DNA of 15,980 bases from Oscillospiraceae bacterium (GCA_017458025.1 JAFTGG010000112.1:1-15980); one strand, 5' to 3'. Shown: positions 1-6,016, counted from the first letter of the stretch. Notes: generated from the letters alone by a model not told the origin. Made by a program: numbers and translations.

Positions 1-1
1 A

Positions 2-43
2 ATATCGCTAGTTCGGCAGCTCATTGATGCGCTCAAAGAATAA
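2..43 (+). CDS. C-terminal tail of an unidentified protein (partial at window edge)
   Basis: An open frame enters from the left edge and reads ISLVRQLIDALKE before TAA at 41-43, directly followed by a palindrome. The amphipathic helical end resembles C-termini of small DNA-binding or recombinase-type proteins, but 13 residues are too few to identify a family. It could equally be a chance open frame. Confidence 0.25.
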   Translation: MSLVRQLIDALKE

Positions 44-67
44 ATGCGTCTCACCGTGAGACGCATT
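43..67. repeat. Perfect 12-bp palindrome, copy 1
   Basis: Arms AATGCGTCTCAC (43-54) and GTGAGACGCATT (56-67) are perfect reverse complements around one central base. A second copy with one mismatch lies at 609-633, so the pair brackets the mobC region. No T-run follows on the plus strand, which argues against a simple terminator; a protein-binding site is more likely. Confidence 0.7.
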
Positions 68-143
68 ACCGAAAATCGCACACACCCCCATGACGGCAAA
101 AGACGGCGCTTGTGACGTCTTTTTTGGTATGCTCCCCCTTTCG

Positions 144-278
144 TTACAAACAACGACGGCGGACTTCGCCTGTCAAGGCTCGCCCCGGACGCGCAAGCGG
201 ACGGGACGGCTTGCCTTGGCCTTGACGGGTGAAGTTCGACGGCGTACACTCCGGCGAAAGGGAAGCATGCCGCTTCAT
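144..278 (-). CDS. Small ORF overlapping the mobC stop (44 aa, doubtful)
   Basis: The ATG at 278 overlaps the mobC stop codon in an ATGA arrangement, as a translationally coupled downstream gene would. The frame begins MKRHASLSPECT, runs through a basic Pro/Arg-rich stretch and stops at 144-146 after 44 residues. In intact elements a relaxase gene commonly follows mobC; this product shows no relaxase motif. Most of the frame lies over a long nested inverted repeat (163-235), so the sequence may be constrained as DNA or RNA structure rather than as protein. I do not recognise a family. Confidence 0.3.
   Translation of the reverse strand: MKRHASLSPECTPSNFTRQGQGKPSRPLARPGRALTGEVRRRCL
163..235. 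repeat. Nested inverted repeat downstream of mobC
   Basis: The outer arms 163-179 and 219-235 pair over 17 bp with two G-T pairs; their cores are GTCAAGGC (172-179) and GCCTTGAC (219-226). Inside, GCAAGC (193-198) pairs with GCTTGC (209-214). The result is a long two-tier stem. It may act as a structured RNA, a replication or transfer signal, or a transcription barrier. Confidence 0.5.
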
Positions 279-583
279 AGCGCATCCTTAACCTTACGCC
301 ACGCCTCCCGCGCAAGCTCCGCCGCCTTTGCGATCTCTTCCTCGCGGGCGCTCCCTCTGGCGTTTGCCCAGCGTGCAAGCTGGTTGATGTTGTTTCCGAT
401 TGCCGACAGCTCACGGAGCAGGGCGGCGTATTCTTCGGGCGGGCGCGGCTTGATTTCTGTACCAGCGACGAGATTTCGGATAAATGGGTCTATGCCAAGT
501 CCCGCGCGCTCGGCTTGCTTCTTGAGATGTTGGTATTCCTGTTCGGTCATCCACACGCTCATATGACGGTTGCGCTTTCTCAT
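275..583 (-). CDS. mobC: MobC-like mobilisation (relaxosome accessory) protein
   Basis: A small basic protein of 102 aa in the MobC family, which helps a relaxase open the DNA at oriT. The N-terminal half (MSVWMTEQEYQHLKKQAERA) has the ribbon-helix-helix look of DNA-binding mobilisation proteins. The family signature follows near residues 63-75 as LSAIGNNINQLARWA, with a helical C-terminus. I chose the ATG at 583 because GGAGA lies 8-9 bases upstream and the ATG overlaps the repA-frame stop as ATGA; an ATG at 598 would add five residues without a clear ribosome binding site. The usual partner relaxase is missing downstream in this window, so the protein is probably orphaned here unless a relaxase acts in trans. 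Confidence 0.85.
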   Translation of the reverse strand: MRKRNRHMSVWMTEQEYQHLKKQAERAGLGIDPFIRNLVAGTEIKPRPPEEYAALLRELSAIGNNINQLARWANARGSAREEEIAKAAELAREAWRKVKDAL

Positions 584-1326
584 GGGCAGTGTCTCCATTT
601 ACGGGTCAAATGCGTCGCACGGTGAGACGCATTATTCGCGTACGGGGTCTTAGGGGGCGTTCGCCCCCTAACAAGTGGCATTTGTGTGCTACCAAATGCC
701 ATACTTGCTGTTACAGAAGCAATATTCCAGGCATTTGCGGCTTGGATAGGAAAACCTCTTTGCTGACAATCGTATCCATCAATCCATTCTCGTCCAGAAG
801 TCGGTTGCGTTTGGGGATATAGGGGATTGATAGATTGATTGATATAACTGAACTCAGTCTGATTCTTCTCAGTATAGATTCCTGCCCCTTTCGGGCAGTC
901 AAGAGGTTTGGAAACGGGCGGGCAAGAGGTCGATTTTTCCGACGTCTTGAGGTCGGCTTTTTCGTCCTTGTCCGCTTCGTCGGCAAAATTCTTGACATAA
1001 ATTTTCGCGGGCTTGCCCTGTCCTTGCTTGACGCGCTCGATCAAGCCGAACTGCTCCAGCTCGTTGAATAACCGCGTAGCCTTGTTGTGACCGCAGGAAA
1101 GTGTTTCTTGTGCCTCTTGGAGCGTGTAGAAGATAAAAACGCGGTTGTTCTCGTCCTGCCAACCGCTCCGCAAGGAAAGCTCCATGCGGTCAAGCAAAAG
1201 GGTATAGAGCAGCTTTGCTTCGACGGACAGGGTTTGAAAACGCTTATCGCTGATCAGCGCCTGCGGGATGCGAAAGAAGCTGAATTGTCCGGCGTTGCCG
1301 CCGTGGTAGTAGTTATAATTCGACAT
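580..1326 (-). CDS. RepA-type replication initiator, C-terminally truncated
   Basis: The N-terminal ~110 residues match the RepA N-terminal domain of Gram-positive plasmids and conjugative elements: FSFFRIPQALISDKRF, then LSVEAKLLYTLLLDRM, then a winged-helix part with CGHNKATRLFNELEQFGLI. An acidic/Lys linker and a Tyr/Pro stretch follow (to about residue 185). The normal C-terminal domain is missing: after DGYDCQ the frame runs into the hairpin-rich candidate oriT and ends with WRHCP, overlapping the mobC ATG by ATGA. The start at 1326 has AGGAGGAG a few bases upstream. The last ~60 residues are therefore probably not initiator sequence but readthrough after an internal deletion. Whether the shortened protein still binds an origin cannot be judged. 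Confidence 0.75.
   Translation of the reverse strand: MSNYNYYHGGNAGQFSFFRIPQALISDKRFQTLSVEAKLLYTLLLDRMELSLRSGWQDENNRVFIFYTLQEAQETLSCGHNKATRLFNELEQFGLIERVKQGQGKPAKIYVKNFADEADKDEKADLKTSEKSTSCPPVSKPLDCPKGAGIYTEKNQTEFSYINQSINPLYPQTQPTSGREWIDGYDCQQRGFPIQAANAWNIASVTASMAFGSTQMPLVRGRTPPKTPYANNASHRATHLTRKWRHCP
609..633. repeat. Near-perfect 12-bp palindrome, copy 2
   Basis: Arms AATGCGTCGCAC (609-620) and GTGAGACGCATT (622-633) pair with one mismatch at 617. The sequence is the same as copy 1 at 43-67 apart from that base and the central base. It sits just upstream of mobC and next to the hairpins at 650-707, so it is probably part of the transfer origin or a MobC operator. Confidence 0.65.
609..707. 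other. Candidate origin of transfer (oriT)
   Basis: Three inverted repeats lie side by side directly upstream of mobC: the palindrome 609-633; a perfect hairpin TTAGGGGGC (650-658) with GCCCCCTAA (663-671); and a stem CAAGTGGCATTTG (672-684) with CAAATGCCATACTTG (693-707) broken only by a two-base bulge. Dense inverted repeats beside a mobC gene are the usual architecture of oriT in mobilisable elements. The nick site cannot be placed from sequence alone. Alternative readings are a replication origin for RepA or a transcription terminator. Confidence 0.5.
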
Positions 1327-1350
1327 TTGATGCTCCTCCTCGTAAAATTA

Positions 1351-1381
1351 AAACGGTCACGACAGATAATCGTGACCGTTT
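1351..1381 (-). terminator. Hairpin with U-rich tail upstream of repA (terminator or attenuator)
   Basis: Arms AAACGGTCACGA (1351-1362) and TCGTGACCGTTT (1370-1381) are perfect complements around a 7-base loop. Read on the minus strand the stem is followed by TAATTTTAC and then the repA ribosome binding site. It has the form of an intrinsic terminator inside the repA leader. No gene lies between it and the element boundary, so it is either an attenuator that limits repA expression or the terminator of a lost upstream gene. Confidence 0.55.
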
Positions 1382-1460
1382 ATTGTGTAAAATTGTTGCA
1401 GATATTGTTTCGTAAAGCGTTTTTTCAAAGGTTTCGGCTGTGTGCTAACAATCGCTACCA

Positions 1461-1907
1461 TACGAATGGGGCTACACCTACGGCCCGCCGATGGCGGTCG
1501 CGCCGATCCCGCAGGTGCGCGCGGTGCTGAACTACGCCGTGAGCGTTATCGACCGGAGCAAGATCTTCCTCGGCGTACCGCTCTACGGTTATGATTGGCC
1601 CCTGCCCTACGTTCAGGGCGAGACGCGCGCGGACTCGCTTTCGCCGCAGCGCGCGGTCGAGCTGGCGCTGCGCTACCGCGCGGAAATCCGGTACGACGAA
1701 CAGGCGCAGTCGCCGTATTTCTACTACACGGCGCGAAGCGGGCAGCAACACGTCGTCTGGTTCGAGGACGCGCGCAGCATCGAGGTAAAGCTGCGGCTTG
1801 TAAACGAATACGGCCTGCAAGGCGTGGGCTATTGGAACCTGATGCGCGCGATGCCCCAGAATTGGACGCTGCTCCACGCGCTGTACGAGGTGGAGGCCAT
1901 GCTGTAA
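1461..1907 (+). pseudogene. 5'-truncated GH18 hydrolase, YaaH/SleL-like spore cortex enzyme
   Basis: The frame begins recognisably at YEWGYTYGPPMAVAPIPQ and continues through SKIFLGVPLYGYDWPLPY and QGVGYWNLMRAMPQNW to the stop at 1905-1907. These are C-terminal half signatures of the YaaH/SleL/YdhD-type glycoside hydrolase family 18 proteins, which carry LysM repeats and act on spore cortex peptidoglycan. The LysM repeats and the catalytic DxxDxE region, which lie N-terminal in the family, are absent. Upstream, the frame meets TAA at 1446-1448 within mobile-element sequence, so the gene has lost its front. An internal ATG at 1491 exists but without a convincing ribosome binding site. The fragment is almost certainly non-functional. 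Confidence 0.85.
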
Positions 1908-1941
1908 AAAATGCCCCGTTCCAAGTGGAACGGGGCATTTT
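1908..1941. terminator. Bidirectional terminator between GH18 fragment and hsp20
   Basis: Arms AAAATGCCCCGTTCC (1908-1922) and GGAACGGGGCATTTT (1927-1941) are perfectly complementary with a four-base loop. A-run and T-run flank both sides, so the stem can end transcription from the plus-strand hydrolase fragment and from the minus-strand heat shock gene. Confidence 0.9.
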
Positions 1942-1949
1942 ATTCGCGG

Positions 1950-2411
1950 TTATTGGATCTCGATCCGTCTCGCGCTGGAGACCGTTTGCTGCTTCTTGGG
2001 CATCGTCAGCTTCAGCACGCCGTCGGCGTATTCGGCCTTGAGCCCGCCCTCCTCGATGCCGCTGATGTCAAAGCTGCGCTTGTAGCTGCCGTAGCTGCGC
2101 TCGCAGCGGAGGTAATTGCCTTCCTTGTCCTTCTCCTCGTGTTCGCTGTGGCGCTCGGCGCTGATGGTCATCGTGTCGCCGTCGAGGTCGATGTGAATGT
2201 CCTCTTTCTTGAAGCCCGGCAGATCGGCTTCGAGCAGATAGCTGTCGCCCTTGTCCTGAATGTCGGTCTTAAATTCCGCCAGCGCGTTGAAGCTGCGGTC
2301 GCCAAAGAAATTGTCGCCGAAGAAGGCGCGCTCGAAATTCTCCATCTCACGGAACGGATTGTAGGTGCTCACGCGGTTGTTGCGATGGTCAAAGGGTCTG
2401 AGTTCAAACAT
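1950..2411 (-). CDS. Small heat shock protein, Hsp20/alpha-crystallin family
   Basis: An ATP-independent holdase that binds unfolding proteins in the cytosol. The 153-aa product has the usual size. The N-terminal arm contains NPFREMENFERAFFGDNFF. The alpha-crystallin domain spans about residues 47-143, with YLLEADLPGFKKEDI, a charged loop (ERHSEHEEKDKEG), and YADGVLKLTMPK, which corresponds to the conserved A-x-x-x-n-G-v-L element. The C-terminus carries the I-x-I docking motif (RRIEIQ). AAAGGAG lies 8 bases before the ATG at 2411. A CIRCE operator about 150 bases upstream suggests HrcA control, so the gene should rise on heat shock. It is monocistronic, ending at the bidirectional terminator. 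Confidence 0.95.
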   Translation of the reverse strand: MFELRPFDHRNNRVSTYNPFREMENFERAFFGDNFFGDRSFNALAEFKTDIQDKGDSYLLEADLPGFKKEDIHIDLDGDTMTISAERHSEHEEKDKEGNYLRCERSYGSYKRSFDISGIEEGGLKAEYADGVLKLTMPKKQQTVSSARRIEIQ

Positions 2412-2554
2412 GATGCATTCTCCTTTCGGTATGTAGGCCGCTTGCGCGGTAGTTTATGGAACTGTCCCACGGGAGCTTCATTCCCCCTCGGAACAATGAT
2501 AAGTATACCCATGACCTGTGAACAAAAATACATCTTTTTATGAACGGACTGTGA

Positions 2555-2584
2555 ATTTTAGCACTCGACGCGAGAGAGTGCTAA
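2555..2584 (-). promoter_or_regulatory. Possible hsp20 promoter embedded in CIRCE
   Basis: On the minus strand the operator arm supplies TTAGCA (2579-2584) as a -35 box, followed by an 18-base spacer and TAAAAT (2555-2560) as a -10 box. Bound repressor would cover the promoter completely. The leader would be about 140 bases. The plus strand has no comparable -10 at this spacing, which favours hsp20 as the target. The -35 match is only moderate. Confidence 0.4.
2558..2584. promoter_or_regulatory. CIRCE operator (HrcA binding site)
   Basis: The sequence is TTAGCACTC (2558-2566), nine bases, GAGTGCTAA (2576-2584), an exact match to the CIRCE consensus. HrcA binds this element in Firmicutes and represses heat shock genes. 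It lies in the 323-base region between divergent hsp20 and the deacetylase gene; hsp20 is the natural target. The rest of that region holds a 9-bp hairpin (TTTTGCGCC 2603-2611, GGCGCAAAA 2615-2623) and the deacetylase promoter. Confidence 0.95.
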
Positions 2585-2672
2585 CACTAAAAATCTGACG
2601 CGTTTTGCGCCATCGGCGCAAAATTGGCAGCGCGGGTCGCCGCGACGCCTCTCGGATAAAATGATTTTTCTG

Positions 2673-2701
2673 TGGAAAATGCCGCGCGCATCTGTTATAC
2701 T
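2673..2701 (+). promoter_or_regulatory. Probable sigma-A promoter of the deacetylase-cdd operon
   Basis: TGGAAA (2673-2678), a 17-base spacer and TATACT (2696-2701) precede the gene start by 33 bases. The -10 is good and the -35 matches four of six consensus positions. Confidence 0.5.
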
Positions 2702-2734
2702 GTAGACAGATTGAAAGGAAAGAGGTTTTCACGC

Positions 2735-4069
2735 ATGAAACGGAGCGCAGCGCTGCTGCTTGCAATTGTTTTGACCCTCGGCTTATTCGTAGGCTGCGCC
2801 TCGCGGCAGACGGGCGTGGCGGACGCGGCAGACACAACGGACGGCGCGGCGGAGGCGCAGTACCCCGCCGACACGCCCGATCCCGACGCGGCGGCGGCGC
2901 CCGAGGAGGAGCCTGAGCCGGAACCCGAGCCGTACGTCGACCCCTATGAGGCGGTGAAAAACTATTGGAAGCCGGAGCAGCTGACGCAGGAGTGGGGGCC
3001 GGAGCAGGTGGTGGAGCATCTGTTTTTCCACCCCATCATCGCCTATCCGCGCTACGCGTTCCATGACAGCGGCGCGTCGCAGGCGCAGCGCTATGGCCTC
3101 GACGATTGGATGGTCACGGTGGACGAATATAATAAGATAATCCAGAGCGTCTACGACCATGACTATATCCTCGTCGCGATGGAGGACGTGTGGAGCGAGT
3201 ACACGGACGAGAACGGCGCGCAGCGCATGCGGCGCAACACGCTGATGCTGCCCGAGGGCAAAAAGCCGCTCGTCATCTCCTTCGACGACGTGAACTACTA
3301 CGACTATATGCTCGCCGAGGGCTTCACGTCGAAGCTCGTCGTCGGCGACGACGGCGAGATCTGGGCGGAGTGTGTTGAGCCGTACACCGGCGAGGTGTTC
3401 CTCACCAAGGAGCTGGACGCGACGCCGATTTTGGATACGTTCGTCTACGAGCACCCCGATTTTTCGCTGGGCGGCGCGAAGGCGATCTTCTCGCTGACGG
3501 GCTATCAGGGCATCTTGGGGTATCGCACGCAGGACAACCTCAAGATCGCCGCGGACGCCCCTGAGCGCGCCGCGTTCGAGGAGTACCGCGCCGCCGAGAT
3601 CGAGGCGGTCAAGCCGGTCATCGCGCGCCTCAAGGAGACGGGCTGGACCTTCGGCTCCCACACCTGGGGGCATATCCGCCTCTCGGACAAGCCGCTCCAG
3701 ACCGTCATCACCGACACCGAGCGCTGGGCGGACGAGGTCGGCTCGCTGGTCGGCCCGACGAATATCCTGTTCTATCCCCACGGCGCGCGGCCCGACGGCG
3801 GCGACTGGAAGCAGACCGGCGAGCGGTTCAAGTACCTGCAGAGCCAGGGCTTCCGCGTGTTCGCCAGCGTCGGCATCAACTCGTTCAGCTACATCAAGGA
3901 CGACATCTGCGCCGTCATCTGCGACCGTCTGCACCCCGACGGAACGACGCTGCGCGGCGGCTCCAGTGGCAAGACGCTGGATTGGTATATGCAGTTTTAC
4001 GACGCGCGCGACATCATCGACCTGGACGTCCGCCCGCCGCTGGGCGTGACGTGGCAGCCGAAATCATAG
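2735..4069 (+). CDS. Lipoprotein polysaccharide deacetylase (NodB/CE4-like)
   Basis: A 444-aa exported protein. The signal peptide (MKRSAALLLAIVLTLGLFVG) ends at Cys21, a probable lipidation site, so it should be membrane anchored outside the cell. An Asp/Ala/Pro/Glu-rich spacer to about residue 68 precedes the catalytic part. CE4 motif 1 is seen as SFDD (Asp184, Asp185) and motif 2 as SHTWGH (His309, His313); together these supply the usual catalytic base and metal ligands. Motif 3 is FYPHGAR (Pro348), without the usual Arg-x-Pro form. About 120 residues separate motifs 1 and 2, longer than in typical family members. The ATG at 2735 was chosen for the signal peptide and upstream AAAGGAAAGAGG. 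cdd follows 23 bases later, probably co-transcribed. The substrate is unknown; peptidoglycan or a surface glycan is the usual target. Confidence 0.8.
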   Translation: MKRSAALLLAIVLTLGLFVGCASRQTGVADAADTTDGAAEAQYPADTPDPDAAAAPEEEPEPEPEPYVDPYEAVKNYWKPEQLTQEWGPEQVVEHLFFHPIIAYPRYAFHDSGASQAQRYGLDDWMVTVDEYNKIIQSVYDHDYILVAMEDVWSEYTDENGAQRMRRNTLMLPEGKKPLVISFDDVNYYDYMLAEGFTSKLVVGDDGEIWAECVEPYTGEVFLTKELDATPILDTFVYEHPDFSLGGAKAIFSLTGYQGILGYRTQDNLKIAADAPERAAFEEYRAAEIEAVKPVIARLKETGWTFGSHTWGHIRLSDKPLQTVITDTERWADEVGSLVGPTNILFYPHGARPDGGDWKQTGERFKYLQSQGFRVFASVGINSFSYIKDDICAVICDRLHPDGTTLRGGSSGKTLDWYMQFYDARDIIDLDVRPPLGVTWQPKS

Positions 4070-4077
4070 TATCGTAA

Positions 4078-4500
<423 letters not shown>

Positions 4501-4509
4501 GACGAAAAA

Positions 4510-4534
4510 AGCAGCCGTAAGGCTGCTATTTTGT
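4510..4534 (+). terminator. Rho-independent terminator after cdd
   Basis: AGCAGCC (4510-4516), loop GTAA, GGCTGCT (4521-4527), then ATTTTGTT. It is ten bases beyond the cdd stop codon and closes the deacetylase-cdd unit. Confidence 0.8.
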
Positions 4535-4557
4535 TGCCTATGTAATACTGACACCTG

Positions 4558-4687
4558 ATAAAAAAGCCTGCTTTTTTATAGCGCCGATAGGCGCGTCAGG
4601 CGTCGCATGAGACGGCATGACGCGCTTTGCGCGGCATAAGCGTGCGCAGCACGCGGGATTTCAAATCAGACCTTCTGATTTGAAATC
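4558..4687. repeat. Cluster of consecutive inverted repeats
   Basis: Several hairpins lie back to back. ATAAAAAAGC/GCTTTTTTAT is at 4558-4579. GCGCC-GATA-GGCGC follows at about 4581-4594. GCGCGTCA and TGACGCGC bracket the next stretch, and then GCGTGC-GCA-GCACGC. The last is a 14-bp perfect stem GATTTCAAATCAGA (4657-4670) with TCTGATTTGAAATC (4674-4687). This density resembles a REP-like or small non-autonomous repeat rather than ordinary spacer. The last stem overlaps the 3' end of the DUF1294 gene. Confidence 0.6.
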
Positions 4688-4959
4688 AGTATAAGCCAAA
4701 GGATCAGCGCGATATGCGCGAATAAAATTGCCGGCAATCCATATTTAAAATACCAATGCCTCGTTTTGTGGCGGAACGCGCACATGCCGCACACCGCGCC
4801 GAGGCTGCCGCCGAGCAGCGCGAGCAGAAACAGCGTCTTTTCCGGCACGCGCCAGACGCCGCGCTTCGCGCGGCGCTTATCGGCGCCGAACGTGATGAAC
4901 GCGGCGAGGTTGATCGCGGCGAGATACGCCGTCAGCGCGGCGGCGAGGCCGCGGGTCAC
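4666..4959 (-). CDS. DUF1294 family small membrane protein
   Basis: A 97-aa protein of unknown function. After an N-terminal hydrophobic helix (LAAALTAYLAAINLAAFITF) come the DUF1294 signatures GADKRRAKRGVWRVPE, LALLGGSLGAVCGMCAFRHKT and WYFKYGLP, then a second hydrophobic end (ILFAHIALILWLILI). It should span the membrane two or three times. I chose the GTG at 4957-4959 because GGAGGG lies seven bases upstream; the in-frame ATGs at 4974, 4995 and 5025 lack a ribosome binding site and would add a charged leader. It lies 73 bases downstream of psuG on the same strand and may share its transcript. The last seven residues (ISNQKV and stop) are encoded inside the 14-bp inverted repeat. Confidence 0.8.
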   Translation of the reverse strand: MTRGLAAALTAYLAAINLAAFITFGADKRRAKRGVWRVPEKTLFLLALLGGSLGAVCGMCAFRHKTRHWYFKYGLPAILFAHIALILWLILISNQKV

Positions 4960-5032
4960 GCTCGATCCCTCCATGCGCGTGGAGGGGTTTGCCATATCTT
5001 GCGGCTGCCGCGCAGCGGCGGGCAAAATGGCA

Positions 5033-5956
5033 TCATTTTAATTTGCACAGAGCCGCCGCGGTCTTCGCCGCCAGCTCGGCGTTGTTGTAGACAAGGTGGA
5101 TATTGCTCTCCAGCGAGCTGCCTTCGGTCAGGTCCTTGACCTTCGCGAGCAGGAACGGCGTCGTCGCCTTGCCGTGGACGCCCCGCTCGTTTGCCTCGCG
5201 GATCGCCTCGTCGATGGCGGCGTTGATGACCGCGGGGTCCATCGAAAAGCGCTCGGGGATCGGGTTCGCGACCAGCATGCCGCCGCGCAGGTTCAGCTCC
5301 TGCTTGACGTGGAACGCCCTGGCAAGCTCCTCCGGCGTGTCGAGGCGGTAGTCCACCTGAAAGCCGCTTTTGCGCGTGTAGAACGCGGGCAGCTCCTCGG
5401 TGCCGTAGCCGATGACGGTGACGCCCTTGGTTTCGAGGTATTCGAGCGTCAGCCCGAGGTCGAGGATCGACTTCGCGCCCGCGCAGATGACCATGACCGG
5501 CGTCTCGGCGAGCTCTTCGAGGTCGGCGGAAATATCCATCGTGACCTCCGCGCCGCGGTGTACGCCGCCGATGCCGCCGGTGGCGAAGATGCTGATGCCC
5601 GCCATAGCGGCGATCATCATGGTGGTCGTGACGGTGGTCGCGCCGTCCATGCCCTTGGCGACGAGCACGGGCAGGTCGCGGCGGGAGGCTTTGGGCACCT
5701 TGGCGCCGGTCTTGCCGAGATAATTGATTTCCTGCTCGCTCAGCCCCGCCTTGAGCCTGCCGCCGATGATGGCGACGGTCGCGGGCACCGCGCCGTTGTC
5801 CCGAATGATCTTTTCGACGGCGAGGGCGGTTTCCACGTTCTGGGGATAGGGCATGCCGTGGGAGATAATGGTGGATTCAAGCGCCACGACGGGCTTGCCG
5901 GCGGCAAGCGCCGCAGCGGCTTCGGGCGCGATATCGAGGTATTTGTTGAGGCTCAT
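5033..5956 (-). CDS. psuG: Pseudouridine-5'-phosphate glycosidase
   Basis: Splits pseudouridine 5'-phosphate into uracil and ribose 5-phosphate, the second step of pseudouridine breakdown. The 307-aa length fits the family. Seen in order: VALESTIISHGMPYPQN with Glu27, VPKASRRDLP with Lys89, the glycine-rich FATGGIGGVHRGAE, MDISADL with Asp145, and ICAGAKSILDL with Lys162. By recall these four correspond to E. coli YeiN Glu31, Lys93, Asp149 and the Schiff-base Lys166, all at a constant offset of four. The start at 5956 has AAAGGAG upstream; frames extending further upstream are not supported. No pseudouridine kinase (psuK) is adjacent in this window. It has its own strong minus-strand promoter. 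Confidence 0.95.
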   Translation of the reverse strand: MSLNKYLDIAPEAAAALAAGKPVVALESTIISHGMPYPQNVETALAVEKIIRDNGAVPATVAIIGGRLKAGLSEQEINYLGKTGAKVPKASRRDLPVLVAKGMDGATTVTTTMMIAAMAGISIFATGGIGGVHRGAEVTMDISADLEELAETPVMVICAGAKSILDLGLTLEYLETKGVTVIGYGTEELPAFYTRKSGFQVDYRLDTPEELARAFHVKQELNLRGGMLVANPIPERFSMDPAVINAAIDEAIREANERGVHGKATTPFLLAKVKDLTEGSSLESNIHLVYNNAELAAKTAAALCKLK

Positions 5957-5987
5957 GGGAAAACTCCTTTTTCGGTTTCTGCGGTCT

Positions 5988-6016
5988 ATTTTAGTGCACC
6001 CCGGAGAAAAAGTCAA
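5988..6016 (-). promoter_or_regulatory. Sigma-A promoter of psuG
   Basis: On the minus strand TTGACT (6011-6016), a 17-base spacer and TAAAAT (5988-5993). The leader to the ATG is about 25 bases. It diverges from the sensor-kinase promoter 40 bases away. Confidence 0.8.

Larger units (their letters stand above)
1..1460. mobile_element. Remnant of a mobilisable/conjugative element (Tn1549-like clostridial type)
   Basis: The stretch holds a RepA-type initiator, a hairpin-rich candidate oriT and mobC, in that order on the minus strand, and it ends abruptly inside a GH18 hydrolase gene. Gene content of this kind is known from clostridial conjugative and mobilisable elements. No relaxase, integrase or coupling protein is visible in the window, and repA has lost its C-terminal half, so this is either a decayed fragment or the right-hand end of a larger element that continues to the left. 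The right boundary is placed between the stop codon at 1446-1448 and the first recognisable hydrolase codon at 1461. I could not recognise terminal repeats or a target-site duplication; the other end lies outside the window. Confidence 0.7.

Noticed and set aside
90..566. Plus-strand frame across the mobC region
   Set aside because: Antisense to mobC; Ser/Arg-rich, no domain.
1..1460. CRISPR array suggested by repeated palindromes
   Set aside because: Only two copies, 566 bases apart, with genes between them.
1491..1907. Intact short hydrolase starting at ATG 1491
   Set aside because: The homology begins upstream at 1461, there is no clear ribosome binding site, and the catalytic half of the domain is missing.
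2783..3934. A 383-codon open frame antisense to the deacetylase
   Set aside because: Low-complexity Arg/Leu/Val composition with no domain; the sense frame has a signal peptide and CE4 motifs.
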